Origin: Streptomyces sp. NBC_00670 | Lineage (GTDB): Bacteria > Actinomycetota > Actinomycetes > Streptomycetales > Streptomycetaceae | Length of the DNA stretch: 64,000 bases | Direction of reading: 5' to 3' | Assembly (NCBI RefSeq): GCF_036226765.1 | Contig: NZ_CP109017.1 | Coordinates: 2,371,501 to 2,435,500 of the forward strand | In this document: positions 44,511 to 60,370 of the stretch, one piece after another | Layout: each line of letters starts with the position of its first letter | Position numbering within the stretch: the stretch's first letter is position 1 | Notes under the pieces: generated by a model | The model's database searches: none | What the model saw: the letters and a program-made list of their open reading frames with translations, nothing else | Told to the model about the DNA's origin: nothing | Program-made: the position numbers and the translations under genes

Positions 44511-45332
44511 ATGCGCCAGTACTCTCCGGACCTGACCCCGCCGTGGAAGAAGCCCCGGGCCGTGCCGGAGGTTCCGGCGGAGCCCGGGCTCGTGGTGGAG
44601 GAGCCGGCGACCGGCTTCTGCGGGGCGGTGATCCGCTGCGAGGCCGGCACGGTGACTCTGGAGGACCGCTTCGGCAAGCACCGCGTGTTCCCGATGGAAC
44701 CGCGCGGCTTTCTGCTGGAGGGGCGGCCGGTGACGCTGGTGCGGCCGGCCGCGGCGGCCGGGCGGGGCCCGGTGCGGCCCACGCGGACGGCGTCGGGGTC
44801 CGTGGCGGTGCCTCAGGCGCGGGCGCGGGTGGCGCGGGCCGGGCGGATCTACGTCGAGGGGCGGCACGACGCGGAGCTGGTGGAGAAGGTGTGGGGCGAC
44901 GATCTGCGGGTGGAGGGGGTCGTCGTCGAGTACCTGTCCGGGGTCGACGATCTTCCGGCGGTGGTCGCCGAGTTCGCGCCGGGGCCGGATGCGCGGCTGG
45001 GGGTTCTGGTGGACCACCTCGTGCCGGGCTCCAAGGAGTCCCGGATCGCGGAGGCGGTGACGAGCGAGTACGCGTTGGTGGTGGGGCATCCGTTCATCGA
45101 CGTGTGGGAGGCGGTGAAGCCGGCGGCGGTCGGCATCGCGGGGTGGCCGCGGGTGCCGCGGGGGGTGGACTGGAAGACGGGGGTGTGCCGGGGGCTGGGG
45201 TGGCCGGAGAACACGGGGGCGGCGTGGCAGCGGATTCTGTCCGCGGTGCACACGTACAAGGACCTGGAGCCGGAGCTCCTGGGCCGGGTGGAGGAACTGA
45301 TCGACTTCGTCACGGCCCCGGCGGAGGGCTGA
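44511..45332 (+). CDS. DUF3097 family protein
   Basis: The 273-residue protein starts [21 protein letters not shown] middle part [20 protein letters not shown] resembles the TOPRIM-like E-G-x-x-D pattern (EGRHD), with [15 protein letters not shown] giving a DxD-like acidic pair region. The C-terminus is [20 protein letters not shown]. It is a conserved actinobacterial protein of unknown function; the TOPRIM resemblance suggests RNA or DNA binding but is inference. Confidence 0.85.
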   Translation: MRQYSPDLTPPWKKPRAVPEVPAEPGLVVEEPATGFCGAVIRCEAGTVTLEDRFGKHRVFPMEPRGFLLEGRPVTLVRPAAAAGRGPVRPTRTASGSVAVPQARARVARAGRIYVEGRHDAELVEKVWGDDLRVEGVVVEYLSGVDDLPAVVAEFAPGPDARLGVLVDHLVPGSKESRIAEAVTSEYALVVGHPFIDVWEAVKPAAVGIAGWPRVPRGVDWKTGVCRGLGWPENTGAAWQRILSAVHTYKDLEPELLGRVEELIDFVTAPAEG

Positions 45333-45344
45333 GCGAAGGTCCCT

Positions 45345-45508
45345 CCGGGGGCAAGCCCCCGGACCCCCAAAAGATTGCGCAGTTCCCCGCGCCCGTGATC
45401 AGGGGCGCGGGGAACTGCGCAAAACGGGGCGAAGCCCCGTGTCGGGGTGCAAGGGGCGGAGCCCCTTGCAGGGACGGGAAGGGTAGGGGCGGCGGGGGCG
45501 AGGAAAAC
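45345..45508. repeat. Composite intergenic repeat, copy 5, with convergent terminators
   Basis: Four hairpins in a row lie between convergent genes: CCGGGGGC-AA-GCCCCCGG (45345-45362), an 18-bp perfect inverted repeat (arms 45377-45394 and 45403-45420, GCGCAGTTCCCCGCGCCC), CGGGGC/GCCCCG (near 45425) and TGCAAGGGGC/GCCCCTTGCA (near 45450). GGGTAGGGGCGGCGGGGGCG follows at 45481. They probably end transcription from both sides. Confidence 0.8.
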
Positions 45509-45536
45509 ACCAGGCGCACCCCCCGCAGGGGAACCC

Positions 45537-46769
45537 TCAGTCCACCAGATCCCGCACGACCGCGTCGGCGAGAAGGCGGCCGCGGAGGGTGAGGGCGGCC
45601 CGGCCCTCCTCGTACGGCCCGGGCTCAAGAAGCCCGTCGGCCAGCGCGCGACGGGACGCGGCGAGCCCCTCCTCCCGCAGCAACCCCAACGGCACACCCT
45701 CCCGAAGCCGCAGCTCCAACAGGATCCGCTCCACCCGCCGGTCCTCCTCCGACAGCACCTCGCGCCCCGCCCCCGGCGACCGCCCCTCCCCCAACGCCCC
45801 CGCGTACGCCCCCGGATGCTTGACGTTCCACCACCGCACGCCCCCCACATGGGAGTGCGCCCCCGGGCCCGCCCCCCACCAGTCCGCCCCCCGCCAGTAC
45901 AGCTCGTTGTGCAGACACCGCGCCGCGTCCGACGTCGCCCAGTTGGACACCTCGTACCAGTCGTACCCCGCCGCGGAGAGCACCTCCTCCGCGATCAGGT
46001 ACCGGTCCGCGTGCACGTCGTCGTCGGTCATCGGCACCTCCCCGCGCCGGATCCGCGCCGCGAGCCGCGTGCCCTCCTCGACGATCAGCGCGTACGCCGA
46101 GACATGGTCGGGACCGGCACCGAGCGCGGCGTCGAGCGAGGCCCGCCAGTCGTCGTCGGACTCCCCCGGCGTGCCGTAGATCAAGTCGAGGTTGACGTGC
46201 GCGAACCCGGCCGCCCGGGCCTCGGCGACACACCGCTCGGGCCTGCCGGGGGTGTGGGTGCGGTCGAGCACTTTGAGCACGTGCTGCCGCGCGCTCTGCA
46301 TCCCGAAGGAGATCCGGTTGAAGCCGCCCTCCCGCAGCGCGGCCAGGTACGCCGGGTCGACGGACTCGGGGTTCGCCTCCGTCGTCACCTCGGCGTCCGC
46401 CGCGAGCCCGAACTCCTCGCGCACCGCCCCCAGCATCCGTACGAGGTCGGCCGCGTCCAGCAGCGTCGGCGTGCCGCCGCCGACGAAGACCGTACGGACC
46501 TCGCGGGGGTCGTCGCCGAGGACCTTGCGGGCGAGCCGGATCTCGTCGATCAGCGTGTCGGCGTAGTTGTCGCGGGAGGCGAGCACACCGCCGCTGCCGC
46601 GCAGCTCGGTGGCGGTGTAGGTGTTGAAGTCGCAGTACCCGCAGCGGGTCGCGCAGTAGGGAACGTGCAGATAGAACCCGAGGGGCCGATCGACGGCCCC
46701 CACCAGGGCGGACGCGGGCAGAGCCCCGTCACCGGGCACGGGCTCACCATCGGGAAGAGCGGAAGGCAT
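45537..46769 (-). CDS. hemW: HemW-type radical SAM protein (heme chaperone / coproporphyrinogen oxidase-like)
   Basis: The 410-residue protein has FYLHVPYCATRCGYCDFNTY with the C-x3-C-x2-C 4Fe-4S motif, FVGGGTPTLL, EANPESVD, RISFGMQS and LIYGTPGESD. The HemN C-terminal domain follows. The C-x3-C-x2-C without the further cysteine marks HemW rather than true HemN. HemW hands heme to target proteins. ATG 46778 is an alternative start; I prefer 46769 because GGAG lies 10 bp upstream. Confidence 0.92.
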   Translation of the reverse strand: MPSALPDGEPVPGDGALPASALVGAVDRPLGFYLHVPYCATRCGYCDFNTYTATELRGSGGVLASRDNYADTLIDEIRLARKVLGDDPREVRTVFVGGGTPTLLDAADLVRMLGAVREEFGLAADAEVTTEANPESVDPAYLAALREGGFNRISFGMQSARQHVLKVLDRTHTPGRPERCVAEARAAGFAHVNLDLIYGTPGESDDDWRASLDAALGAGPDHVSAYALIVEEGTRLAARIRRGEVPMTDDDVHADRYLIAEEVLSAAGYDWYEVSNWATSDAARCLHNELYWRGADWWGAGPGAHSHVGGVRWWNVKHPGAYAGALGEGRSPGAGREVLSEEDRRVERILLELRLREGVPLGLLREEGLAASRRALADGLLEPGPYEEGRAALTLRGRLLADAVVRDLVD

Positions 46770-46812
46770 GCGTTCCATTCTCCCGCACGGCGCACGGAAC
46801 CCTGCGGCCGTT

Positions 46813-46900
46813 AAGGGGCGCGGGGAACTGCGCAATCTTTTGGGGGTCCGGGGGCGCAGCCCCCGGGGGACGGGAAGGGTAGGGGCGGCGGGGGCGAAAA
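46813..46900. repeat. Composite intergenic repeat, copy 6
   Basis: Order: AAGGGGCGCGGGGAACTGCG, then CAATCTTTTGGGGGTC, a hairpin CCGGGGGC-GCA-GCCCCCGG, and finally GGGTAGGGGCGGCGGGGGCG plus AAAA against the stop of the PP2C gene at 46903. The middle module is the reverse complement of the one in copies 1 and 5. Confidence 0.8.
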
Positions 46901-46902
46901 CA

Positions 46903-49230
46903 TCACTCCGCCTGAAGCACCAGCAGAGCCAGGTCATCCTCCGGCGGCCGATCACCGAACTCATGAACGAGCCGGCGAATGCGATCCGCGACCAGCTCCG
47001 CCGACAACCCCCGGCACCCCGCCAACGCCTCCGCCAGCCCCTCCCCGTCGTCGAACTGCCGCGACCCGTGCCGCCGCTCGGTCACCCCGTCCGTGACACA
47101 CAGCAACGTGTCCCCGGAGCGGAGTTCGAACGTTTCACAGTCGTACGTCGCGTCCTCCACCACGCCGAGCAGCGTCTGCGGCCGCGCCGCCGTCCGCACG
47201 CTCCCGTCGGGCGCCAGCACCAGCGGCAGCGGATGCCCGGCGGAGGCGAGCGTGCAGCGCACCCCGCCCTCGACGGGCGCCAGCTCGCCGTAGAGCAGGG
47301 ACAGGAACCGGTTCTGCGGCCCGTCGTCGGCGCCGAGGTCCGGGACCCCGGCGGCGACCAGGGCCCGCGCGGCGGCGTCCGAGGCCTCGGTGGCGTCGTC
47401 GAGGAGGAGCTGGTTGAGCCGGTCCAGGACCTCCGGGACGGCGTACCCCTCGCGGGCCAGCAGCCGCAGCCACGGCCGGGCCAGCCCGATGACCACCGCG
47501 GCCTCGGGGCCCTTGCCCTGGACGTCGCCGATCGCGAACGACCAGCGGCCGAGCCCGGCGGGGAACAGGTCGTAGAAGTCGCCGCTGGGGCCGCCCTTGT
47601 CACGCGGTTCGTAGACGAGGGCGCTGCGCATCCCCGGTATCTCGGCGACCGCGCCGGGCAGCAGACCACGCTGGAGGACGCGGCTGATGTTGGCCTGCCG
47701 GGCGTACTGGCGGGCCGCGCCGACGGCCTGGGCGACCCGGCGGCAGACGTCCTCGACCAGCCCGGTGACCTCGTCGGGGAAGCGCGCCACGCCGGACCGG
47801 CCGATGACGACGGTGCCGAGCGGACGGCCACCGGCGATCAGCCGGTAGGCGAGGGCGACACCTCCGGGGCCGGCGTCCGCCCCGGCACCGGCGACGTCCT
47901 GCGGATGCGGGTCCAGCGCCTCCGCGGGCCAGGGAATAGGTACCGGGCTGCTGCGTACGGCGTCGGGCACCAGGGGCGGGTCCTTCTCCAGGACGCGGCG
48001 CAGTTCCTCGAGGCGGTCCTCGCTGCTGTGCCAGACGCGGGCGAGCCGGGGGCCGGACGTGCCGCCGGTACCGGCCGGGCGCCGGTCGGTGGTCCCGTCC
48101 TCCAGCCAGACCGCGCACCACTCGGCGAGCCGGGGCACGAGGAGCTGACAGGCGAGCGCGGCGAGCAGGTCCTCGTCGAGCTGCCCGGCCAGCAGGTCGG
48201 ACGCCTCGGCGAGGAAGGAGAGCGCGCCCCGGTCCAGCCAGTCCTGCTCGGGACCGTCGGGGGGCCGGGAGGGACGGGGGCCGGGGGATGCGAGGAGAGC
48301 CGGGGAGCCGGACGGGGCCGAGGGAGCCGCTGTCCCCGCCGAAACCTCGGCGGGAGGGGGATCCACGGGGCAGGCGCCCGCCACATCCGTGACGACGGTC
48401 ACATCGGCAACATCCGTGACCGCCGTAACCTCCGTAACCTCCGTCGCACCCTCGTGCCCCACGGCCTTCTCCCCCGCCAGCCGCGCCCATACGCACTTGG
48501 TGCCCCGGCGGTAGGTGACGCCCCACTCCTGGGTCAGCGCGGCGACGAGCCGCAGTCCGCGGCCGTACTCCGGCGTGCCGAAGCCGCGGCCGGCGCCCTC
48601 GTCCCGTACGGGCCGGGAGGGATGGCGGTCGGACACCTCCACGACGAGCGCGGCGTGTCCGGCGGCTCCGTCGGCACCGGCCCGGATGCACGCGCCGTCG
48701 TTCTCCGGGCACCCCGCGTCCGCCAATGAACCGGCGTCCGGCTCCCGCAGCGGACCGGCGTCGGGAACGGTCCCGGTGACAGCGGCCGGACCGGCGTCCG
48801 GGAGGAGGCCGGCCTCCGGGAGAAGGCCGGCGTCCGGGAGGAGGCCGGCCTCCGGCAGGAGGCCGGTGTCCCACTCCGCGTACTCCAGGCGGCACTCCAC
48901 GCCCACGTCCGTGCCCGCGTGCACCACGGCGTTGGTGACGAGTTCGCTGACCACCACCTCGGCGTCGTCGCACAGCCGCTCCGTCAGGGCCCCCGCGCCG
49001 GGCACCGCGCGGCCCGTCCACGCGGCGAGCGTCTCGCGGACGAAGCGGCGGGCGGCGCCCGGCGCGAGCGCCCCGCCGGGCAGTGACGTACGCGCCACCG
49101 TGTGCCACCCCGCGCTCCCGTACGCGCCCACGACGGGCGCACCGTCACCCGTGGGGGTCGTTCCCTCGGGTGTGGCCGACGCGGCGGACGGACGGGCCCA
49201 GGTGTCCCGTTGTGTGGGAATGGCCCCCAT
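46903..49230 (-). CDS. SpoIIE-type PP2C phosphatase with N-terminal ATPase (anti-sigma-like) and GAF-like region
   Basis: The 775-residue protein has an HATPase_c_2 domain at about residues 45-255 (N-box SELVTNAVVHAG, later VVEVSDRHPSRP and YGRGLRLVAALTQEWGVTYR). A GAF-like segment covers about 330-520, and the SpoIIE/RsbU phosphatase about 540-775: GPSGDFYDLF, FAIGDVQGKGPEAAVVI, ASAGHPLPLVL, TDGVTERR, PEDDLALLVL. It probably controls an anti-sigma-antagonist pathway by partner-switching. Odd feature: six-residue repeats (AGLLPD/AGLLPE) interrupt the ATPase domain between its N-box and G1 box. It is divergent from the hybrid kinase with 101 bp between starts. Confidence 0.9.
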   Translation of the reverse strand: MGAIPTQRDTWARPSAASATPEGTTPTGDGAPVVGAYGSAGWHTVARTSLPGGALAPGAARRFVRETLAAWTGRAVPGAGALTERLCDDAEVVVSELVTNAVVHAGTDVGVECRLEYAEWDTGLLPEAGLLPDAGLLPEAGLLPDAGPAAVTGTVPDAGPLREPDAGSLADAGCPENDGACIRAGADGAAGHAALVVEVSDRHPSRPVRDEGAGRGFGTPEYGRGLRLVAALTQEWGVTYRRGTKCVWARLAGEKAVGHEGATEVTEVTAVTDVADVTVVTDVAGACPVDPPPAEVSAGTAAPSAPSGSPALLASPGPRPSRPPDGPEQDWLDRGALSFLAEASDLLAGQLDEDLLAALACQLLVPRLAEWCAVWLEDGTTDRRPAGTGGTSGPRLARVWHSSEDRLEELRRVLEKDPPLVPDAVRSSPVPIPWPAEALDPHPQDVAGAGADAGPGGVALAYRLIAGGRPLGTVVIGRSGVARFPDEVTGLVEDVCRRVAQAVGAARQYARQANISRVLQRGLLPGAVAEIPGMRSALVYEPRDKGGPSGDFYDLFPAGLGRWSFAIGDVQGKGPEAAVVIGLARPWLRLLAREGYAVPEVLDRLNQLLLDDATEASDAAARALVAAGVPDLGADDGPQNRFLSLLYGELAPVEGGVRCTLASAGHPLPLVLAPDGSVRTAARPQTLLGVVEDATYDCETFELRSGDTLLCVTDGVTERRHGSRQFDDGEGLAEALAGCRGLSAELVADRIRRLVHEFGDRPPEDDLALLVLQAE
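48796..48867 (-). repeat. Four 18-bp tandem repeats inside the PP2C gene
   Basis: Copies at 48796-48813, 48814-48831, 48832-48849 and 48850-48867 alternate between two variants, so copies 1 and 3 are identical. They encode AGLLPE/AGLLPD. The arrangement suggests duplication of a 36-bp dimer. Confidence 0.9.
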
Positions 49231-49331
49231 GGACAGCTCCCGGAGCAGTCGGTCGAATTCGCCTGTACCGATGCGGACAGAGTGACAGACTGACCCCGGC
49301 CATAAGCGCCGAGTTACCGAAGTGGGCCGCC

Positions 49332-53718
<4,387 letters not shown>

Positions 53719-53729
<11 letters not shown>

Positions 53730-54345
53730 GGAACACGGAGCGAGTGAGGCGCCGGCGATGAACCCTGAGCAGAGGGCCGGCGGCACGGCCGAGGACCGCG
53801 CCGGGATCCTCCTGGTCGACGACATGGAGGACAACCTGATCGCCCTGGAGGCCGTGCTCGGTTCCCTCAACGAGCCGCTGGTCCGCGCGCGGTCGGGCGA
53901 GGAGGCGTTGAAGGCGCTGCTCAGGCAGCGGTTCGCGGTGGTGCTCCTGGACATCCGGATGCCGGGCATGGACGGCTTCGAGACGGCCACGCACATCAAA
54001 CGGCTCGACCAGACCAAGGACGTGCCGATCATCTTCCTGACCGGCACGGACTCGGACGCGGGCTACGCGTTCCGCGGCTACGCCACCGGGGCGGCCGACT
54101 ACCTCACCAAGCCGTTCGACCCCTGGGTGCTGCGGGCCAAGGTGAGCGTCTTCCTTGATCTGCACCGCAAGAACCGCCAGCTGGAGCGGATGCTGGCCCG
54201 CGAACAACGCCAGTTCGAACAGCTCTCGGCCCATCTGGACGAGCTCGACACGCACCTGTCCTCGCACCCGGCCCAGGACATCTTCGAGCTCCGCCACCAC
54301 GTCCGCCGCATGGAGGAGACCCTGCGGCAGCTGCGCAGCACGTGA
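53719..54345 (+). CDS. Single-domain response regulator with helical tail
   Basis: The 208-residue protein starts at GTG 53719, overlapping the kinase stop. The receiver domain (about 27-150) has GILLVDDMEDNLIALEAVLG, phospho-acceptor Asp78 in VVLLDIRMPGMDGFETATHI, LTGTDSD and the Lys of YLTKPFDPWVLRAKV. The last 50 residues are a helix (QLERMLAREQRQFEQLSAHL), not a DNA-binding domain. It probably receives phosphate from the kinase or acts as connector to the PP2C pathway. ATG 53758 is an alternative start. Confidence 0.9.
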
Positions 54346-54405
54346 GCCGCGCGGGCACCGCCGGGTCACTTCGCGCGACCCCGCGGCGCCCGCGGACGGT
54401 CGTGG

Positions 54406-56292
<1,887 letters not shown>

Positions 56293-56616
56293 GACATCCT
56301 CCGGGCCCGCGACGGTGCGGCTGACTCAAAGTGCGGCTGGTTTCACTCTCGGTGTTGTTCCACTCACGGGCAACGCCGTTGTCCGCCGTTGTCCGGCCCG
56401 CGGGTGTGGTGCGGCCCACGGACAACGGCGACTCTTGTTTAACTCGCGAGTAACTACCGAGCACAGCGTAAGGGCCGACCGGCCGGTTGGTAAGGGGCCC
56501 TGTGCACCCACTTCCTCCGACGGACGGCCGTCCGCACGGCGGAGGGCCCGCCGCGCTTTCGCACGACGGGCCCTCTTGTGTCCGTTTCATCCACCCGGCC
56601 GCGGCCGGATCGGCGG
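56293..56616. promoter_or_regulatory. 324-bp region between lepA and the acyl-CoA ligase gene: terminator, palindromes, promoter
   Basis: From lepA outward (minus strand) it holds the lepA terminator hairpin (56542-56575). Next is TTAACTCGCGAGTAAC (56439-56454), whose core ACTCGCGAGT is a perfect 10-bp palindrome. Then comes a 12-bp inverted repeat CGCCGTTGTCCG/CGGACAACGGCG (56384-56395 and 56419-56430). The AT-rich stretch around 56435-56460 probably contains the ligase promoter. No coding frame is seen. Confidence 0.55.
56542..56575 (-). terminator. lepA terminator hairpin
   Basis: GAGGGCCCG (56542-56550) pairs with CGGGCCCTC (56567-56575), with further partial pairing inside the 16-base loop, 42 bp past the lepA stop. 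Confidence 0.7.
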
Positions 56617-58485
56617 CTACTTCTTGCCCTTGCCGGCCCCGCCGCCGTCGTCGCTGGACAGGACGGCGATGAAGGCCTCCTGGGGAACCTCCACGGAACC
56701 CACCATCTTCATCCGCTTCTTGCCTTCCTTCTGCTTCTCCAGCAGCTTCCGCTTGCGGGAGATGTCACCGCCGTAGCACTTGGCGAGGACGTCCTTGCGG
56801 ATGGCGCGGATGGTCTCGCGGGCGATCACCCGGGAGCCGATGGCGGCCTGGACCGGCACCTCGAAGTTCTGCCGCGGGATCAGCTCGCGCAGCTTGGCGA
56901 CGAGCCGTACGCCGTACGCGTACGCCTGGTCCTTGTGGGTGATGGCCGAGAAGGCGTCGACCTTGTCGCCGTGCAGCAGGATGTCGACCTTGACCAGGCT
57001 GGAGGACTGCTCGCCGGTGGGCTCGTAGTCGAGGGAGGCGTAGCCGCGCGTCTTGGACTTCAGCTGGTCGAAGAAGTCGAACACGATCTCGGCGAGCGGG
57101 AGCGTGTAGCGGATCTCGACGCGGTCCTCGGAGAGGTAGTCCATGCCGAGCAGGGTGCCGCGGCGGGTCTGGCACAGCTCCATGATCGCGCCGATGAACT
57201 CGGTCGGCGCGAGGATGGTGGCCCGTACGACCGGCTCGTAGACCTCGTCGATCTTCCCCTCGGGGAACTCGCTCGGGTTGGTGACGGTGTGCTCGGTGCC
57301 GTCCTCCATGATCACGCGGTAGACCACGTTGGGTGCGGTGGCGATCAGATCGAGCCCGAATTCGCGTTCGAGCCGCTCGCGGATCACGTCCAGGTGCAGC
57401 AGCCCCAGGAAGCCGACGCGGAAGCCAAAGCCGAGCGCGGCGGAGGTCTCCGGCTCGTAGACGAGGGCGGCGTCGTTGAGCTGGAGCTTGTCCAGGGCCT
57501 CGCGCAGGTCGGGGTAGTCCGAGCCGTCCAGCGGGTAGAGCCCGGAGAAGACCATGGGCTTGGGGTCCTTGTAGCCGCCCAGCGCCTCCTCGGCGCCCTT
57601 GGACTGGCTGGTGATCGTGTCACCGACCTTGGACTGCCGGACGTCCTTCACCCCGGTGATGAGGTAGCCCACCTCGCCGACGCCCAGGCCGTCGGCCGGG
57701 AGCATCTCGGGCGAGTTGGTGCCGATCTCCAGCAGCTCGTGCGTGGCGCCGGTGGACATCATCCGGATCCGCTCGCGCTTGTTGAGCTGTCCGTCGACGA
57801 CCCGGACGTAGGTGACGACGCCCCGGTAGGAGTCGTAGACCGAGTCGAAGATCATCGCGCGGGCGGGCGCGTCGGCGACGCCGACCGGGGCCGGGATCTG
57901 CTCGACCACCTTGTCCAGCAGCGCCTCGACGCCGAGTCCGGTCTTGGCGGAGACCTTGAGCACGTCACCGGGGTCGCAGCCGATGAGGTTGGCCAGCTCC
58001 TCGGCGAACTTCTCCGGCTGCGCGGCCGGCAGGTCGATCTTGTTGAGCACCGGGATGATCGTGAGGTCGTTCTCCATCGCCAGGTAGAGGTTGGCGAGGG
58101 TCTGCGCCTCGATGCCCTGGGCGGCGTCGACGAGGAGGATCGTCCCCTCGCAGGCGGCGAGCGACCGCGACACCTCATAGGTGAAGTCGACGTGCCCGGG
58201 GGTGTCGATCATGTTGAGGATGTGCGTGGCGCTCTTGTCGTGGGTGGGGGCCCACGGCAGGCGCACCGCCTGGGACTTGATCGTGATGCCGCGCTCGCGC
58301 TCGATGTCCATGCGGTCGAGGTACTGGGCGCGCATCTGCCGCTGCTCGACGACACCGGTCAGCTGGAGCATCCGGTCGGCGAGCGTGGACTTGCCGTGGT
58401 CGATGTGCGCGATGATGCAGAAATTGCGGATCAGCGCCGGGTCGGTACGGCTCGGCTCGGGCACGTGGCTGGGGATCGCGGGCAC
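56617..58485 (-). CDS. lepA: Elongation factor 4 (LepA)
   Basis: The 622-residue translational GTPase starts at GTG 58485. It shows [20 protein letters not shown] (G1), [10 protein letters not shown] (G2), [20 protein letters not shown] (G3), NKIDLPAA (G4) and SAKTG (G5). The LepA-specific C-terminal domain contains [26 protein letters not shown]. It back-translocates ribosomes or aids initiation under stress. Divergent from rpsT, as in other Streptomyces. Confidence 0.97.
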   Translation of the reverse strand: MPAIPSHVPEPSRTDPALIRNFCIIAHIDHGKSTLADRMLQLTGVVEQRQMRAQYLDRMDIERERGITIKSQAVRLPWAPTHDKSATHILNMIDTPGHVDFTYEVSRSLAACEGTILLVDAAQGIEAQTLANLYLAMENDLTIIPVLNKIDLPAAQPEKFAEELANLIGCDPGDVLKVSAKTGLGVEALLDKVVEQIPAPVGVADAPARAMIFDSVYDSYRGVVTYVRVVDGQLNKRERIRMMSTGATHELLEIGTNSPEMLPADGLGVGEVGYLITGVKDVRQSKVGDTITSQSKGAEEALGGYKDPKPMVFSGLYPLDGSDYPDLREALDKLQLNDAALVYEPETSAALGFGFRVGFLGLLHLDVIRERLEREFGLDLIATAPNVVYRVIMEDGTEHTVTNPSEFPEGKIDEVYEPVVRATILAPTEFIGAIMELCQTRRGTLLGMDYLSEDRVEIRYTLPLAEIVFDFFDQLKSKTRGYASLDYEPTGEQSSSLVKVDILLHGDKVDAFSAITHKDQAYAYGVRLVAKLRELIPRQNFEVPVQAAIGSRVIARETIRAIRKDVLAKCYGGDISRKRKLLEKQKEGKKRMKMVGSVEVPQEAFIAVLSSDDGGGAGKGKK

Positions 58486-58741
58486 GCAGGGTCCTGATTC
58501 TTGAGGCGTCCGCAGCGTCTGCGGTCTCGGGTCGGATCGTTACGCAGCCTCCATGGTCCCACGGGCCGGGGGCGGCGGGCGGTTTGGGCGGCCCCGCGGG
58601 CGGCTGGTAGCCTGGGCAGCTGTGTCTTCTGTCCTCTCATGGGAGGTCACGGAAGGCGCGTCTCCAAGAAATCACCGGCGCGCGAGGCGGTTCCCGTCCG
58701 CGGTTGTCTTCTCGTGTGCCAGAACCTGAAAAGGCTCCTTC

Positions 58742-59008
58742 GTGGCGAACATCAAGTCCCAGATCAAGCGGAACAAGACGAACGAGAAGGCGCGGCTGCG
58801 CAACAAGGCCGTGAAGTCCTCGCTCAAGACCGCGATCCGCAAGGCTCGCGAGGCCGCTGCCGCGGGTGACGTCGAGAAGGCCACCGAGTACCAGCGCGTT
58901 GCCGCGCGGGAGCTCGACAAGGCCGTCTCGAAGGGCGTCATCCACAAGAACCAGGCCGCCAACAAGAAGTCGGCCCTGGCCACCAAGGTGGCGGCGCTGA
59001 AGGGCTGA
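58742..59008 (+). CDS. rpsT: 30S ribosomal protein S20
   Basis: The 88-residue basic helical protein begins at GTG 58742: [20 protein letters not shown], ending [20 protein letters not shown]. It binds 16S rRNA early in 30S assembly. It is monocistronic, with a strong terminator at 59158-59198. Confidence 0.97.
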   Translation: MANIKSQIKRNKTNEKARLRNKAVKSSLKTAIRKAREAAAAGDVEKATEYQRVAARELDKAVSKGVIHKNQAANKKSALATKVAALKG

Positions 59009-59031
59009 CGCCCTTCGGCCCCTGATCTGAC

Positions 59032-59047
59032 GGACCCGTGAGGGTCC
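59032..59047 (+). terminator. Small hairpin after rpsT
   Basis: GGACCC-GTGA-GGGTCC forms a 6-bp stem 24 bp past the stop. It is weaker than the hairpin at 59158 and may only protect the mRNA end. Confidence 0.4.
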
Positions 59048-59157
59048 ACGCGCCGGAGGATCACGAGCGGGCCCTCTCTCATCCGCTCCCGTCCGGCACC
59101 CCGGGTTCGCACGCGGCCTGCGTTCGCCACGCGGGTGCGAGCCCTTTGCTTCACCGG

Positions 59158-59198
59158 GGCCCCGTCCGTTCCCCTTCCCCAGGGGAACGGGCGGGGCC
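59158..59198 (+). terminator. Strong terminator of rpsT
   Basis: A 17-bp stem (59158-59174 with 59182-59198, one G-U pair, 7-base loop) is followed by TTTC. It is the best Rho-independent-like structure in the window. Confidence 0.8.
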
Positions 59199-59216
59199 TT
59201 TCGGCGTGCGTCTTCC

Positions 59217-59320
59217 AGGGGCGCGGGGAACTGCGCAAAACGGGGCAGCCCCGTGCCGGGGCCCAAGGGGCAGAGCCCCTTGAGGAGGAGGGGAAGGGTA
59301 AGGGCGGCGGGGGCGAAAAC
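59217..59320. repeat. Composite intergenic repeat, copy 7
   Basis: The order is the same as 45402-45503: AGGGGCGCGGGGAACTGCGC, AAAACGGGGC-AGCCCCGTG, CAAGGGGCAGAGCCCCTTG, then GGGTAAGGGCGGCGGGGGCG and AAAA next to the stop of holA (59327). Confidence 0.8.
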
Positions 59321-59326
59321 CCTCGG

Positions 59327-60322
59327 TCAGCCCCGACCACCACGGGAGCGAGCCGCACGGGCAATCGCCACCACCGCCTTCTCCAGGGCGTAGCCCACGT
59401 CCTCTCCCCCGCCCTTGACTCCCGCATCCGCCTCCGCCACCGCCCGCATCGCCACCGCCACCCCGTCCGGCGTCCACCCCCGCATCTGCTGCCGCACCCG
59501 GTCGATCTTCCACGGCGGCATCCCCAGCTCCCGCGCCAGATCCGCCGGCCGTCCGCCCCGCGCCCCGAGCAGCTTCCCGATGCCCCGCACCCCCTGCGCC
59601 AGCGCGCTGGTGATCAGCACCGGCGCCACCCCCGTCGCCAGCGACCACCGCAGCGCCTCCAGGGCCTCCGCCGCCCGCCCCTCGACCGCCCGGTCCGCGA
59701 CCGTGAAGCTCGACGCCTCGGCCCGCCCCGTGTAGTACCGGCCGACGACGGCCTCGTCGATCGTCCCCTCCACGTCCGCGACGAGCTGCGAGACCGCGGA
59801 CGCCAGCTCCCGCAGATCGCTGCCGATCGCGTCGACCAGCGCCTGGCACGCCTCGGGCGTGGCCGACCGCCCCTGGGTGCGGAACTCCCCGCGGACGAAC
59901 GCCAGCCGGTCCGCCGGCTTCGTCATCTTCGGGCACGCCACCTCGCGTGCCAGTCCGGACTTGCGGGCCGCGTCCAGCAGGCCCTTGCCCTTGGCTCCGC
60001 CCGCGTGCAGCAGCACGAGGGTGATCTCCTCGACGGGCGAGCCGAAGTACGCCTTGAACTCCTTGACCGTGTCGGCGGAAAGATCCTGTGCGTTGCGTAC
60101 GACGACGACCTTGCGCTCGGCGAAGAGCGACGGACTGGTCAGCTCGGCGAGCGTGCCGGGCGGAAGCTGGTCCGGGGTGAGGTCACGTACGTCCGTGTCG
60201 GCGTCGGCGGCCCTGGCGGCGGCCACCACCTCCCGTACGGCACGGTCGAGCAGGAGGTCCTCCTGGCCCACGGCAAGGGTGACGGGGGCGAGAGGGTCGT
60301 CTGTTGCGGTCTTCCTGGCCAT
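59327..60322 (-). CDS. holA: DNA polymerase III delta subunit
   Basis: The 331-residue clamp-loader subunit has LAVGQEDLLLDRAVREVVAA, TSPSLFAERKVVVVRNAQDL (delta-wrench for the sliding clamp) and LASAVSQLVADVEGTIDEAV. The C-terminal collar helices contain ALEALRWSLATGVAPVLITS, then GMPPWKIDRVRQQMRG. It opens the beta clamp. It lies downstream of comEC on the same strand, as in many bacteria. Confidence 0.93.
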   Translation of the reverse strand: MARKTATDDPLAPVTLAVGQEDLLLDRAVREVVAAARAADADTDVRDLTPDQLPPGTLAELTSPSLFAERKVVVVRNAQDLSADTVKEFKAYFGSPVEEITLVLLHAGGAKGKGLLDAARKSGLAREVACPKMTKPADRLAFVRGEFRTQGRSATPEACQALVDAIGSDLRELASAVSQLVADVEGTIDEAVVGRYYTGRAEASSFTVADRAVEGRAAEALEALRWSLATGVAPVLITSALAQGVRGIGKLLGARGGRPADLARELGMPPWKIDRVRQQMRGWTPDGVAVAMRAVAEADAGVKGGGEDVGYALEKAVVAIARAARSRGGRG

Positions 60323-60370
60323 CGCTCACAGCATCGCACGCGCCACTGACAACGCCCTCCGTGAGGCGGG

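Noticed and set aside
49314..49316. A TTA (bldA-type) leucine codon just before the kinase start
   Set aside because: It lies 18 bp upstream of GTG 49332, and no usable start codon precedes it in the same frame, so it is unlikely to be translated.
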